DNA from: Deltaproteobacteria bacterium
GTDB lineage: Bacteria > Myxococcota_A > UBA9042 > PHBI01
Reading direction: 5' to 3'
Length of the DNA: 33,936 bases
NCBI GenBank assembly: GCA_011526585.1
Contig: WYBB01000063.1
Span: 1-33,936 of the forward strand
A model generated the notes under the pieces. It was not told the origin of the DNA and ran no database searches. It saw nothing but the letters and a program-made list of their open reading frames with translations. This document shows, piece by piece, positions 7,476 through 16,375 of the stretch (positions within the stretch are counted from its first letter, which is position 1; every line of letters starts with the position of its first letter). Position numbers and translations under genes: made by a program.

Positions 7476-9281
7476 GGCCCTCACGGCGCCTGCCGGCTCA
7501 GCGTCGGCGCCGGTCAGCGGATCGGCGAGCGCGTCGAAGGGGAGCAGGATGCCCGAGGCGAGCGAGGCGGTGAAGCCGTCGACGGTCTCGAGCACGACGC
7601 GTGCGTCGACCTCGAGGCCCCAGTGGCGTCCGTCACCCGGCGTGCCCGAGGGGCGCATCGCCATCGCATAGAGCACGTCGAGCCTGAGCGAGAGCGTGAG
7701 GTCCTCGCTGCGCAGGACCTCGCCCGCGATCCACGGCTTGATGTAGGCGGCGTTGGTCACGGCGCCGATCACCTGGCGGAAGAGCACCAGATCGAGGTGA
7801 TAGTCGCGGTTGAAGATGAACGAGGTGATCGTGCCGTTGGCACGCAGCGCGTCGTTGGTCGCGTAGGCGTCGTCGTCGGGGTCGACGACGTCCTGGCCGT
7901 CGAGCACGCCGAGGTGCTCGCCGTCGTCACCGGTGGCGAGGCCGAGGTCGACGCCGAGACCGAGCCAGGCGCGGCGCCACTCGAGCTCGGCCGCGACGCC
8001 CAGGCCCTGGAAGGTCTTGGGCTCGACGTCCTCGACCAGGCGCTGCGGGCTCTCGATCTCGCCGAAGATCCCGGCGAGCTCGAGCTCGACGCGGATCTGC
8101 TCGTCGTGCGCGGGGCGGTGCTCGGCGCGAAACCACGCGCCCGGGCGCCAGAAGAAGGCGCCGCGCCGGAACAGGCGCAGGCAGTCGTAGCTCGTCAGCG
8201 GCTGGCCGTTTGCGAGCTCGCCGCTCGAGGCGCACTCGAACGAGCTCTCGGCGAGCGGCTCCGAGCTCGAGAGGGTCTGATCGGTGAAGGCCGAGAAGAT
8301 CGACCAGTCGATCGCCCACTCGCGCCGCTCGTCGAGCGCGAGCTGACGCTCGCGGAGCTCGGCGTCGGTCACCGGGTAACGGCCCACCTCGACGGTGTAG
8401 GTGGTGACGTCGTCCTCCTGGCCGAGGTCCTTGGCCTGCCCGAAGGGCTGGCGCTCGTGCGCGAAGGCGAGATCGCTGGTCGCGCCGACGGCGCTGTACT
8501 CCCAGCTCGCGTCGATGCGGAAGCCGGAGATGGAAAAGCCGATCGCCAGCCTGTCGACGACGGTGCCGAAGTCGCAGTCGTCGCACGAGCCGTCGTTGCG
8601 GGAGATCCCGAGGCCGTAGTGATCGACCATGCGACCGGCGCGCACGTCGAAGGTGTCGAAGGCGTTCCAGCGCAAGAACGCCTGGCGCACGGTGAGCGCG
8701 TCGCGCCAGCCGATCGATCCGGAGGACGGAGGGGCCTGCGAGTCCCCGAGCAGATCGGTGACGAGATCGGGGCGCCCGGCGGCGAGCGGGTGGCTGCCGA
8801 GCACGAGGTTGTCGAGGAGATCGACGCCGAGGTGCACGCCGAGACCGGATCCGATGAGGAGCGTCGGCTCGTAGCGGAGACGGATCGAGGCCCAGGCGAG
8901 CGCGGCCGCATCGGGATCGACGCCGGTCGAGAGCCCGAGCGGATCGGGCACCGGTGAGACGCCCGGGCCGAGGTCGTTGGCGACCAACATCTCGGGGCGG
9001 AACCGGAAGAGGCCGTGATGCACGACGCGCACGACAGGCACCACCGGCGTGCGCGCGGCGAGGTGCTCGGGCGGGGGCGCGGCCGGCGTCTTCTGCTTGG
9101 GAACCTCGACGGGAGGCAGCGGCTCGGGTGTCGGCGCGGGCTCGGGCTCGGGCGCGGGCTCCGGCGCGGGCGCAGGCTCCGGGGTGGGCTCCGGCTCCGG
9201 TGCGGGTGCGGGCTCGGCGGCGTGGGCGGTCACGGCCGTCATGGCCATGAGCAGCGAGAGGGCTATGCACGCGCGCGACAT
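7455..9281 (-). CDS. TIGR04551-type outer-membrane protein with Pro/Glu linker (paralogue 1)
   Basis: 608 residues. A signal peptide (about 1-21, cleavage near AHA-AEP) is followed by a low-complexity EPAP/EPEP linker to about residue 58, then a long beta-rich domain ending in FGWRF, the C-terminal aromatic typical of BAM substrates. It shares clear blocks with the protein at 28058-29833: HGLFRFRPEML, SIRLRYEPTLL, DLLDNLVLGS, SQAPPSSGSIGWRDA, GRMVDHYGLGI and FNRDYHLDLVLFRQVIGAVT. Those blocks match what I know as the myxococcal TIGR04551 family of unknown function. The N-terminal linker, possibly spanning peptidoglycan, is absent from the other paralogue. It is probably a large beta-barrel. 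Confidence 0.85.
   Translation of the reverse strand: MSRACIALSLLMAMTAVTAHAAEPAPAPEPEPTPEPAPAPEPAPEPEPAPTPEPLPPVEVPKQKTPAAPPPEHLAARTPVVPVVRVVHHGLFRFRPEMLVANDLGPGVSPVPDPLGLSTGVDPDAAALAWASIRLRYEPTLLIGSGLGVHLGVDLLDNLVLGSHPLAAGRPDLVTDLLGDSQAPPSSGSIGWRDALTVRQAFLRWNAFDTFDVRAGRMVDHYGLGISRNDGSCDDCDFGTVVDRLAIGFSISGFRIDASWEYSAVGATSDLAFAHERQPFGQAKDLGQEDDVTTYTVEVGRYPVTDAELRERQLALDERREWAIDWSIFSAFTDQTLSSSEPLAESSFECASSGELANGQPLTSYDCLRLFRRGAFFWRPGAWFRAEHRPAHDEQIRVELELAGIFGEIESPQRLVEDVEPKTFQGLGVAAELEWRRAWLGLGVDLGLATGDDGEHLGVLDGQDVVDPDDDAYATNDALRANGTITSFIFNRDYHLDLVLFRQVIGAVTNAAYIKPWIAGEVLRSEDLTLSLRLDVLYAMAMRPSGTPGDGRHWGLEVDARVVLETVDGFTASLASGILLPFDALADPLTGADAEPAGAVRALFGWRF
9108..9218 (-). repeat. Pro/Glu/Ala low-complexity linker coding repeat
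   Basis: Degenerate GAGCC-type hexanucleotide repeats encode alternating E-P and A-P dipeptides at about residues 22-58 of the outer-membrane protein. Such tracts change length readily by slippage. Confidence 0.7.
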
Positions 9282-9343
9282 CGAGCTCCGGTCTGCCGGC
9301 GAGCAAGCGTCTCGTGACCGAGGGCCGGCGAAGAGGCGCGCAC

Positions 9344-9370
9344 TCTATACGCGCTCCCCAGCGCCGGCAA
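9344..9370 (-). promoter_or_regulatory. Candidate promoter of the outer-membrane protein gene
   Basis: On the minus strand TTGCCG (9365-9370) and TATAGA (9344-9349), spacing 15. The -10 is good; the short spacer weakens the call. The 233-base divergent region (9282-9514) also holds an eight-T run at 9438-9445, but I find no convincing promoter for the plus-strand gene at 9515. Confidence 0.4.
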
Positions 9371-9514
9371 TGCCTTTGTCGTGCGCGCGGATCGGCCTCC
9401 GCACCGCATGAAATCAGGCCGTGAGCGGGTCCGTCGATTTTTTTTGAACAAGCCGGAGCGCGCGACGTCGGCGGCTTCCGGCTCGTCGCATTGCCCGTCT
9501 TGTCGAGGTCCGCC

Positions 9515-10471
9515 GTGAAAAATGCACTCCTCATCGCGCTCGCCCTGACCATGGTCCCGGTGGCCGTCGCCGACTCCTCGCCCGCCCAGGCCCACCCGCC
9601 CGGCTGGCGCCCCTACTATCGTCCCGGTCCGCCGCTGCGCTACCGCCCCTACTACGCGCCGGTCTACCGCCCGCGCTACGGTCCGGTCGTGATCGTGCCG
9701 GCGCCGCCGCCCCCGCCGATCGTCTACTACGAGCCCGCGCCCCCGCCGCGCCGTGTCGTCGTCGTGCGCGAGGCCCCCCCCGTCGAGGAGGTCGAGGAGG
9801 TCGTCGAGGTCGCGCGCGCGCCCCGCGCCCCGGCCCCGGATCTCAGAGAGGATGTCTACGAGGCGCCACCGCCCAGGCGTGAGGAGCCGGAGACGCGGGA
9901 CTTCCTCGGCATCGGGCTTCACGCCTCGGGCGTCGCCGTCGAGGGCGAGAAGGTCGGGATCTCCACCGCCGAGAACCCGGGCATGGGCGGCATCGGCTTT
10001 CACCTCCGCGGTCGCTTCTCCGAGTCCTTCGGCCTCGAGCTCTCCGCCGACTTCCTCTCGGGCTCGGCCGACAACACCGACCTCACCCAGTCGACGATCC
10101 CGCTCATGGCCGGCCTGACCTGGCACATCCTGCCCAACACGCGCTTCCAACCCTACGTGATCGGCGGCGTCGGCGTGCACTTCACGCGCCTCGAGTACTT
10201 CGGCGGCGACTACAACATCGACATCACCGAGCTCGCCGGCCAGCTCGGCGGCGGCGTCGAGTTCTTCATCACCGAGAACCTCGCCCTGCACGCCGACCTG
10301 CGCTTCCAGACCGTGTTCAAGAACCTCGACACGCGCGAGAAGATCGCCACGGACTGCATCGCGCAGGTCGGCACCCAGAGCGGCTTCTGCGACAACATCC
10401 ACTTCACCGGCGAAGAGGACAAGGTCGACCTCGGCGTGCAGCTCCAGGCCGGCGTGAGCTGGTACTTCTGA
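9515..10471 (+). CDS. Small outer-membrane beta-barrel protein with Tyr/Pro-rich N-terminus
   Basis: 318 residues from a GTG at 9515 with GAGG six bases upstream; in-frame TTG codons at 9491 and 9500 have no better signal. A signal peptide (VKNALLIALALTMVPVAVA) precedes a Pro/Tyr/Arg-rich segment (RPYYRPGPPLRYRPYY) and a Val/Glu stretch. About 190 residues then look like an OmpA/OmpX-type eight-stranded barrel: alternating patterns such as GIGFHLRGRFSESFGLELSA and FQPYVIGGVGVHF, ending in VSWYF with a terminal Phe. It probably lies in the outer membrane as a structural or adhesion protein. Nothing identifies a ligand. Confidence 0.82.
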   Translation: MKNALLIALALTMVPVAVADSSPAQAHPPGWRPYYRPGPPLRYRPYYAPVYRPRYGPVVIVPAPPPPPIVYYEPAPPPRRVVVVREAPPVEEVEEVVEVARAPRAPAPDLREDVYEAPPPRREEPETRDFLGIGLHASGVAVEGEKVGISTAENPGMGGIGFHLRGRFSESFGLELSADFLSGSADNTDLTQSTIPLMAGLTWHILPNTRFQPYVIGGVGVHFTRLEYFGGDYNIDITELAGQLGGGVEFFITENLALHADLRFQTVFKNLDTREKIATDCIAQVGTQSGFCDNIHFTGEEDKVDLGVQLQAGVSWYF

Positions 10472-10530
10472 ACGGATGATCGTCGACTGACGCGCCCACG
10501 GGCTTGCCGCCCCCGCACTCGTCCGGGCGC

Positions 10531-10559
10531 TTGTGCACACCACGCACGGACGCTACACA
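10531..10559 (+). promoter_or_regulatory. Candidate promoter giving a leaderless MNT transcript
   Basis: TTGTGC (10531-10536) and TACACA (10554-10559) are 17 bases apart. The predicted start would fall about at the ATG at 10567, which has no Shine-Dalgarno sequence, so translation may be leaderless. The hexamers are weak matches. Confidence 0.4.
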
Positions 10560-10566
10560 AGAACGC

Positions 10567-10920
10567 ATGGACGTCGAACCGTACCTCGAGAACATGCGTC
10601 GCAGCGCGGATCGCGCGCGGGCGATGGAGGTCGCGGCGGCGCTCGCAGCGCGTGCACGCCTACCGGCGCTGGTGCGCCTGCTCGTCGATGAGCTCGGGGT
10701 CTCGCGGGTCATCCTGTTCGGTTCGTTGCTCGAAGGGCGCCTTCACAAGCGTTCGGATATCGATCTGGCCGTCGAGGGGCTCAGCCCCGAGCGCTATTGG
10801 GAGGCCCTCTGGCGCTGCGCCGAGGCGGCCGACCGACACGTGGACTTGATACCCATCGAGGAGACGAGCGCGTCACTGAGGCAACACCTCCTGGAGCATG
10901 GCGAGGTGCTCCATGGATGA
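10567..10920 (+). CDS. MNT-type nucleotidyltransferase (MntA-like antitoxin family)
   Basis: 117 residues. The minimal nucleotidyltransferase signature is complete: GS at residues 52-53 (VILFGSLLEG), the paired carboxylates in SDIDL (D64, D66) and a third acid in HVDLIPIE (D93). Proteins of this size are commonly the antitoxin of MNT/HEPN pairs, in which MntA adenylylates the HEPN RNase toxin. The next gene begins eight bases before this stop and resembles the N-terminal half of a HEPN-like partner, which supports that reading. Start chosen as the only ATG consistent with the -10-like element; no SD is present. It is not clear that the pair is still functional. Confidence 0.8.
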   Translation: MDVEPYLENMRRSADRARAMEVAAALAARARLPALVRLLVDELGVSRVILFGSLLEGRLHKRSDIDLAVEGLSPERYWEALWRCAEAADRHVDLIPIEETSASLRQHLLEHGEVLHG

Positions 10921-11185
10921 GGGCCTCTCCCGAGGCAAGCTGCTGCGGCTCGCGCGGGAGCTCAGCCAGGAGCGCGCCGTCCTCGAGACGATCGCGAGCC
11001 GGATCCTTCGCGACGCAAAGAGGTCAAATACCGCGGCAGAACCCGAGGAGATGCGTGGTCTCCTCGCCATCCTCGCGCTCGATCTCCATCGCTGGTACTC
11101 GGCGCTGGAGTCGATCGTCGAACGCATCCAGCGGGTGTTCTCGACCCTGCCCGCACACGCCGCCGCGCATGCCCTCGACGCATAG
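10913..11185 (+). CDS. Short HEPN-like partner of the MNT protein, probably truncated
   Basis: 90 residues from the ATG at 10913 (GAGG six bases upstream), overlapping the MNT gene by eight bases, the tight coupling typical of toxin-antitoxin pairs. The helical segment LALDLHRWYSALESIVERIQRVF matches the N-terminal half of HEPN-like partners of MNT proteins, which are usually 140-150 residues. The expected second half, with its conserved WH and the R-x4-6-H RNase motif, is absent; the frame stops at TAG (11183-11185). A neighbouring frame contains GERWTSSQLGEE, a faint echo of the missing GxxWH block, which could mean a frameshift, but the similarity is too weak to assert. Either a decayed toxin or a short non-catalytic partner. 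Confidence 0.6.
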   Translation: MDEGLSRGKLLRLARELSQERAVLETIASRILRDAKRSNTAAEPEEMRGLLAILALDLHRWYSALESIVERIQRVFSTLPAHAAAHALDA

Positions 11186-11188
11186 CCC

Positions 11189-12073
11189 ATGACCACACCT
11201 CTGCCCCCCGCGGCCCCCCTGGGGAGCGGTGGACCTCCTCGCAGCTCGGCGAGGAAGCCCCCGATCACCACCTCCAGGTCCTGGCTGCGCGCCTTCACCC
11301 GGCGAGCAGCGACGGCCATCGAGGAGGCCGAGCGCCGGGGCCTGCCGCCCGGTCGTCTGTCGCCGGGTGCGCGCGCGCTCATCGTCTACGTCGTGGGCGC
11401 GCTGGTCTTGATCGCCATGGCCTATGGCGTGCTCTCGGTCGACGCGCAGCTCGGCATGGCACAGGCGCTCATCGACCTGGCGTATGGCATCGACGGCGAG
11501 CTCGGCGCGCTCCTCGAGCACCACAAGGGGCTCCTGCGCGTCGCGATGTGGTCGCTCGGCGCGCTCGCCTTCTACGTGGCGATCCCCGGCCTGGTGATCC
11601 GCCTCGTCTTCGGCCACCGCATGCGCGACTACGGCATGAACCTCGACGGCTTCCGCCGGCACCTTCCGCTCTACCTCGCGATGTTCCTGCCGGTCTTCGT
11701 GATGGTGCTGCTCGTCGCGACGAGCCCCGAGTTCCAGGCGAAGTATCCTCTATATAAGGATCACCGCGGGCTGAGCGATCTCCTGATCTGGGAGCTCCTC
11801 TACGCGCTCCAGTTCTTCTCGCTCGAGTTCTTCTTCCGCGGCTTCCTCGTGCACGGCGTCAAGGATCGCATGGGCGTGCTGGCGGTCTTCGCGATGATCA
11901 TGCCCTACGTGATGATCCACTTCTCCAAGCCGCTCTACGAGACCGTCGGCGCGATCGCCGCCGGCACCGTGCTCGGGCTCCTGTCGCTGTCGACCGGCTC
12001 GATCGCCGGCGGCGTGCTGATCCACGTCGGCATCGCCTGGGCGATGGACGCCGCGGCGCTCCTGTCCCGCTGA
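11189..12073 (+). CDS. CPBP-family intramembrane protease-like protein (divergent motif 1)
   Basis: 294 residues, multi-pass: hydrophobic segments near residues 65-86, 110-140, 155-175 and through the C-terminal third. The three CPBP (Rce1/Abi) motifs are recognisable: motif 1 as LEFFFRGF (E213, R217; the usual first Glu of EExxxR is Leu212), motif 2 as MIHFSKPLYE (H244), motif 3 as LIHVGIAWAMD (H279, D287). The family contains glutamic-type intramembrane endopeptidases, including the myxosortases that process MYXO-CTERM tails. The missing first Glu makes proteolytic activity uncertain. The ATG at 11189 is four bases after the preceding stop and lacks an SD; a start further in is possible since residues 1-40 are Pro/Ser/Arg-rich. 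Confidence 0.8.
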   Translation: MTTPLPPAAPLGSGGPPRSSARKPPITTSRSWLRAFTRRAATAIEEAERRGLPPGRLSPGARALIVYVVGALVLIAMAYGVLSVDAQLGMAQALIDLAYGIDGELGALLEHHKGLLRVAMWSLGALAFYVAIPGLVIRLVFGHRMRDYGMNLDGFRRHLPLYLAMFLPVFVMVLLVATSPEFQAKYPLYKDHRGLSDLLIWELLYALQFFSLEFFFRGFLVHGVKDRMGVLAVFAMIMPYVMIHFSKPLYETVGAIAAGTVLGLLSLSTGSIAGGVLIHVGIAWAMDAAALLSR

Positions 12074-12090
12074 GGGAGCGATCGCGTGTG

Positions 12091-12125
12091 AGCCGCGACG
12101 GAAGCGGCTGCGGAGCGACTTTTTG
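12091..12125 (+). terminator. Possible terminator after the CPBP gene
   Basis: AGCCGC (12091-12096) pairs with GCGGCT (12104-12109); TTTTT follows at 12120-12124, ten bases beyond the stem. The gap can be partly closed by an outer TCGC/GCGA pairing. This is weaker than a standard intrinsic terminator. Confidence 0.35.
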
Positions 12126-12133
12126 ACCAGCCC

Positions 12134-12162
12134 TTGATTATCTTCCGGTTGGTCCCCAAAAT
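12134..12162 (+). promoter_or_regulatory. Candidate sigma-70 promoter for the DksA-like gene
   Basis: TTGATT (12134-12139) and CAAAAT (12157-12162), spacing 17, each four of six to consensus, in the most AT-rich stretch of this intergenic region. Leader of about 90 bases before the ATG at 12258. Confidence 0.5.
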
Positions 12163-12257
12163 GATTGCCGCCCGAACGTCGGCCGCCCACGATCGCGATG
12201 AGCGGGGGAATGCGTCGAGTGACGGGGAGCGCTGCCTCCCACCAAGCAGGTAGAATC

Positions 12258-12692
12258 ATGGCGAAAGCACCACGCAGCGAAGAGCAGGAACCCCTCACCC
12301 CGAAGCAGCTGGCCGAGCTCAAGACGATCCTGACGCAGCGCAAGCGCAAGATCGTCGAGGCGGAGGAGCAGCTGCTCGAGGCCGACCGCGAGGAGGGCGC
12401 GCTCCGACACGCTGACGAGGTCGACCTCGCCAGCGCCGAGTGGGACGTCACGGTCGAGCACCGCATGCGCGGGCGCGACGTGGCCCTCCTCAAGAAGATC
12501 TCCAAGGCGCTCGCCCTCATCGAGGAGGGCGCCTACGGCGAGTGCGAGAACTGCGGCAACTACATCGGCTACAAGCGGCTGCTCGCGCGACCCGAGGCCT
12601 CGCTCTGCATCGAGTGCAAGGAGGAGCAGGAGCGCGTCGAGAAGTCGTTCATGAAGGAGCAGCCGATCGACAACCCGTTCTCGTTCGAGTGA
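12258..12692 (+). CDS. DksA/TraR-family zinc-finger transcription factor
   Basis: 144 residues. A long N-terminal coiled coil (about residues 15-75) carries DEVDLA, a match to the DxxDxA acidic tip with which DksA enters the RNA polymerase secondary channel. A four-cysteine zinc finger follows, CENC...CIEC with the GYGECENCGNYI-type context (GAYGECENCGNYI here). A short helix closes the protein. DksA with ppGpp reprogrammes rRNA and amino-acid promoters; family members also act without ppGpp. High-GC deltaproteobacteria carry several such genes, so this need not be the main DksA and no symbol is assigned. The ATG at 12258 follows AGGTAGAATC, a modest SD. The in-frame region upstream to 12165 is not family-like. 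Confidence 0.88.
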   Translation: MAKAPRSEEQEPLTPKQLAELKTILTQRKRKIVEAEEQLLEADREEGALRHADEVDLASAEWDVTVEHRMRGRDVALLKKISKALALIEEGAYGECENCGNYIGYKRLLARPEASLCIECKEEQERVEKSFMKEQPIDNPFSFE

Positions 12693-12698
12693 GGTGAC

Positions 12699-12715
12699 AT
12701 GCACGCGGGCAACCG

Positions 12716-12719
<4 letters not shown>
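12699..12719 (+). other. Six-codon minicistron coupled to the sigma-54 activator
   Basis: ATG at 12699, with GAGGT five bases upstream, encodes MHAGNR and ends at TGA (12717-12719), which overlaps the GTG start (12716) of the next gene in a GTGA arrangement. The activator start has no SD of its own, so reinitiation from this tiny ORF could drive its translation. It may also be fortuitous. Confidence 0.35.
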
Positions 12720-14251
<1,532 letters not shown>

Positions 14252-14277
14252 CCTCCCCGTTCGTTCCCCCTCCCGCG

Positions 14278-14293
14278 CCCGCTCCCGAGCGGG
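14278..14293 (+). terminator. GC-rich hairpin after the activator gene
   Basis: CCCGCTCCCGAGCGGG can form a six-base-pair stem with a four-base loop, 27 bases after the activator stop. No T-run follows, so any termination would need help. Confidence 0.35.
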
Positions 14294-14362
14294 TTCGCGC
14301 ACTCGAACGGCGGCGCACCCGAAAGCGCTTGCCGCTTTGCAGCGGGTGGCCCAAGAGGAGCC

Positions 14363-16375
14363 ATGAGCATCGATCGGCGAGCGTCTCCGGCCTGGGTCCT
14401 GGCGTTGGGTCTCGTGGGCGCGTGCAGCGCCCCACGTGAAGAGGTTGCGTCCCCGGAGCACGCGGTGGGCGCGGTCGTCTACGGGGGCGACGGTCGGCTC
14501 GACTGGTATGCGATCGAGGACGCGCCGCTCAAGGCGCAGGCGCGCGACTCGGTCGCGGCGATGATCCCCTGGAGCGCGATCTCGAGCGACGAGACCGGCG
14601 CGGTGCTGATCGACGGCGAGCCGACGCTGGGTGAGTCCTATGGCCTCTGCGCCGACCAGCGCTTCCGCGACCAGCCGACGGCGGGTACCTGCTCGGGCAC
14701 GCTCATCGACGACGATCTGCTCCTCACCGCCGGCCACTGCGTGCCGCGAAGCTCGAGCTGCGCGAGCTCGGCCTGGGTCTTCGACTACCTCTACGAGGCC
14801 GAAGGCGTGCGCGCGCCGATGGACGAGGACTCGGTCTACCGCTGCGTCGACGTGATCGTGCGGCCCGAGATCGACCTCGACGACGATCTCGATCTGTCGA
14901 TCATCCAGCTCGATCGACCGGTCGCGGGGCGCACCCCGGCGCCGATGGCCGGGTCGGGTGCTCTCGCGCTCGGCGCGCCGCTCGTGCTCGTCGGCTACCC
15001 CAACGGGATCCCGCTCAAGGTGGACGCCGGCGGGATCGTCGACGCGCCGCGCACGCAGGCGGGCGACTACTTCATCGCCTCGGTCGACGCGTTCTCGGGC
15101 AACTCCGGCTCGGGCGTGCTCGACAAGGACCTCGCCGTGGTCGGCGTGCTGGTCTCGGGCGCGGATGACTACGAGTACGCGGACACCTGCGCGGTGGTCG
15201 CGGTGCTCGATCCCGATGACGCCGAGGAGGCGGTGATGTACGCCCACCACGCGCACGAGGCCTTGTGCGCGCGCGGCTTTCCGAGCGCGCGCCTGTGCCC
15301 GGACGGCCCCGCGGCGAGTTGCGGCGACGGCTTCTGCACGAGCGGCGAGACCCCCGAGAGCTGCCCCGACGACTGCGACGGGCTCTTCGCCGTGCCGGCC
15401 GAGTGGACGTGCTCGGCAGCGTGGTACGACGCGGGCGACGACTGCGACTGCGACTGCGGCGCCTACGATCCGGACTGCGACGACCGCACGCTCGACGTGG
15501 TCAACTGCGCGCCGGGCAGCAGCTGCGACAAGAAGGGGCAGTGCACCGAGCCGATCCCCGCCGAGTGGACCTGCTCGCGCAGCTCGTACGCCGATGGCGA
15601 TCGCTGCCACTGCGACTGCGGCGTGCCCGATCCCGACTGCGCCGATCCGCGCAACGACCTGAGCGGCTGCGCGCCCGGCGGGATCTGCCAGGAGGACGGC
15701 ACCTGCACGATCACCCTGCCCGACGAATGGGAGTGCCGGCGCCGCTTCTATGGGACCGGCGACGGCTGCGACTGCGACTGCGGCGCGTACGATCCCGACT
15801 GCGCCGACCCCGGCCAGCAGGTCTATGGATGCCTCGCCGGCAGCGCGTGTCTCGAGGACGGCACGTGTGAGCAGCCGGTGCCCGCGGGCTGGGTCTGCGG
15901 CTGGTCGACCTACGCGGCGGGCGACGAGTGCGACTGCAACTGCGGCCTCTACGACCCCGACTGCGACGTCTCGTCGCGCGTGAGGAACTGCGGCAGCGGG
16001 CAGGTCTGCTCGGACGATGGCAGCTGCGTCGAGCGCGAGGAGGTCGAGCCCGATCCGGAGCCGACGCCCGAGCCGGCGCCCGAGGTCGGGCCGGAGCCGA
16101 TGCCCGAGGAGGTCGAGGACGAGGTCGAGCCGGTCGTCGAGTCGATCACCGAGGACGAGGCCGACGTGAGCGAGCCGGACGACGACGGCGACAGCGCGGA
16201 CGAGGACGACGCACAGGGCGACGTGGCCGAGGCGCGCGCGGAGACCGGGAGCGGCGGCCGGCGCGACGACGGGTGCGCGGGCGGCGGTGGCTCGGGCGCG
16301 CTGTATCTCATGGGGCTCGTCGTGATGCTCATGCGCGGGCGCGGCGCCTCATCGCGAGCGCGAGCGCGGCGATGA
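14363..16375 (+). CDS. Secreted trypsin-like (S1) protease with four Cys-rich modules and MYXO-CTERM-like tail
   Basis: 670 residues; ATG 14363 has AAGAGGAG upstream. A lipoprotein-type signal ends at a VGAC lipobox (Cys21). The S1 chymotrypsin-fold domain (about 80-310) has a complete triad: His125 in TAGHC, Asp177 in LDLSIIQL, Ser248 in GNSGSGV. A CGDGFCTSGETPESCPDDC module follows, the type also found in the lipoprotein at 1-794. Then come four tandem 54-residue modules (from residue 347, eight Cys each), a Glu/Asp/Pro linker, and DDGCAGGGGSG, a hydrophobic helix and an Arg tail, a MYXO-CTERM-like surface-sorting signal. Both a lipobox and a C-terminal sorting tail on one protein is uncommon. 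Likely a surface-anchored endopeptidase. The last 47 bases overlap the convergent S8 gene. Confidence 0.88.
   Translation: MSIDRRASPAWVLALGLVGACSAPREEVASPEHAVGAVVYGGDGRLDWYAIEDAPLKAQARDSVAAMIPWSAISSDETGAVLIDGEPTLGESYGLCADQRFRDQPTAGTCSGTLIDDDLLLTAGHCVPRSSSCASSAWVFDYLYEAEGVRAPMDEDSVYRCVDVIVRPEIDLDDDLDLSIIQLDRPVAGRTPAPMAGSGALALGAPLVLVGYPNGIPLKVDAGGIVDAPRTQAGDYFIASVDAFSGNSGSGVLDKDLAVVGVLVSGADDYEYADTCAVVAVLDPDDAEEAVMYAHHAHEALCARGFPSARLCPDGPAASCGDGFCTSGETPESCPDDCDGLFAVPAEWTCSAAWYDAGDDCDCDCGAYDPDCDDRTLDVVNCAPGSSCDKKGQCTEPIPAEWTCSRSSYADGDRCHCDCGVPDPDCADPRNDLSGCAPGGICQEDGTCTITLPDEWECRRRFYGTGDGCDCDCGAYDPDCADPGQQVYGCLAGSACLEDGTCEQPVPAGWVCGWSTYAAGDECDCNCGLYDPDCDVSSRVRNCGSGQVCSDDGSCVEREEVEPDPEPTPEPAPEVGPEPMPEEVEDEVEPVVESITEDEADVSEPDDDGDSADEDDAQGDVAEARAETGSGGRRDDGCAGGGGSGALYLMGLVVMLMRGRGASSRARARR
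15401..16048 (+). repeat. Four in-frame tandem modules of exactly 162 bases (54 residues)
   Basis: The module-opening Trp recurs at residues 348, 402, 456 and 510, an exact 54-residue period with no indels. Each module follows W-x-C-x4-Y-x(3-4)-D-x-C-x-C-x-C-G-x2-D-P-D-C, then three more Cys, eight in all. The DNA copies have diverged, while the Cys and Asp positions are kept, which suggests a folded disulfide or metal-binding unit under selection. The last unit runs into the acidic linker. Confidence 0.85.

Noticed and set aside
9438..9445. Run of eight T as a terminator
   Set aside because: No stable hairpin precedes it on either strand, and it lies between divergent genes.
11749..11758. 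CTATATAAGG, a TATA-like element
   Set aside because: Lies inside the CPBP coding sequence with normal reading frame and no suitable -35 or downstream start.
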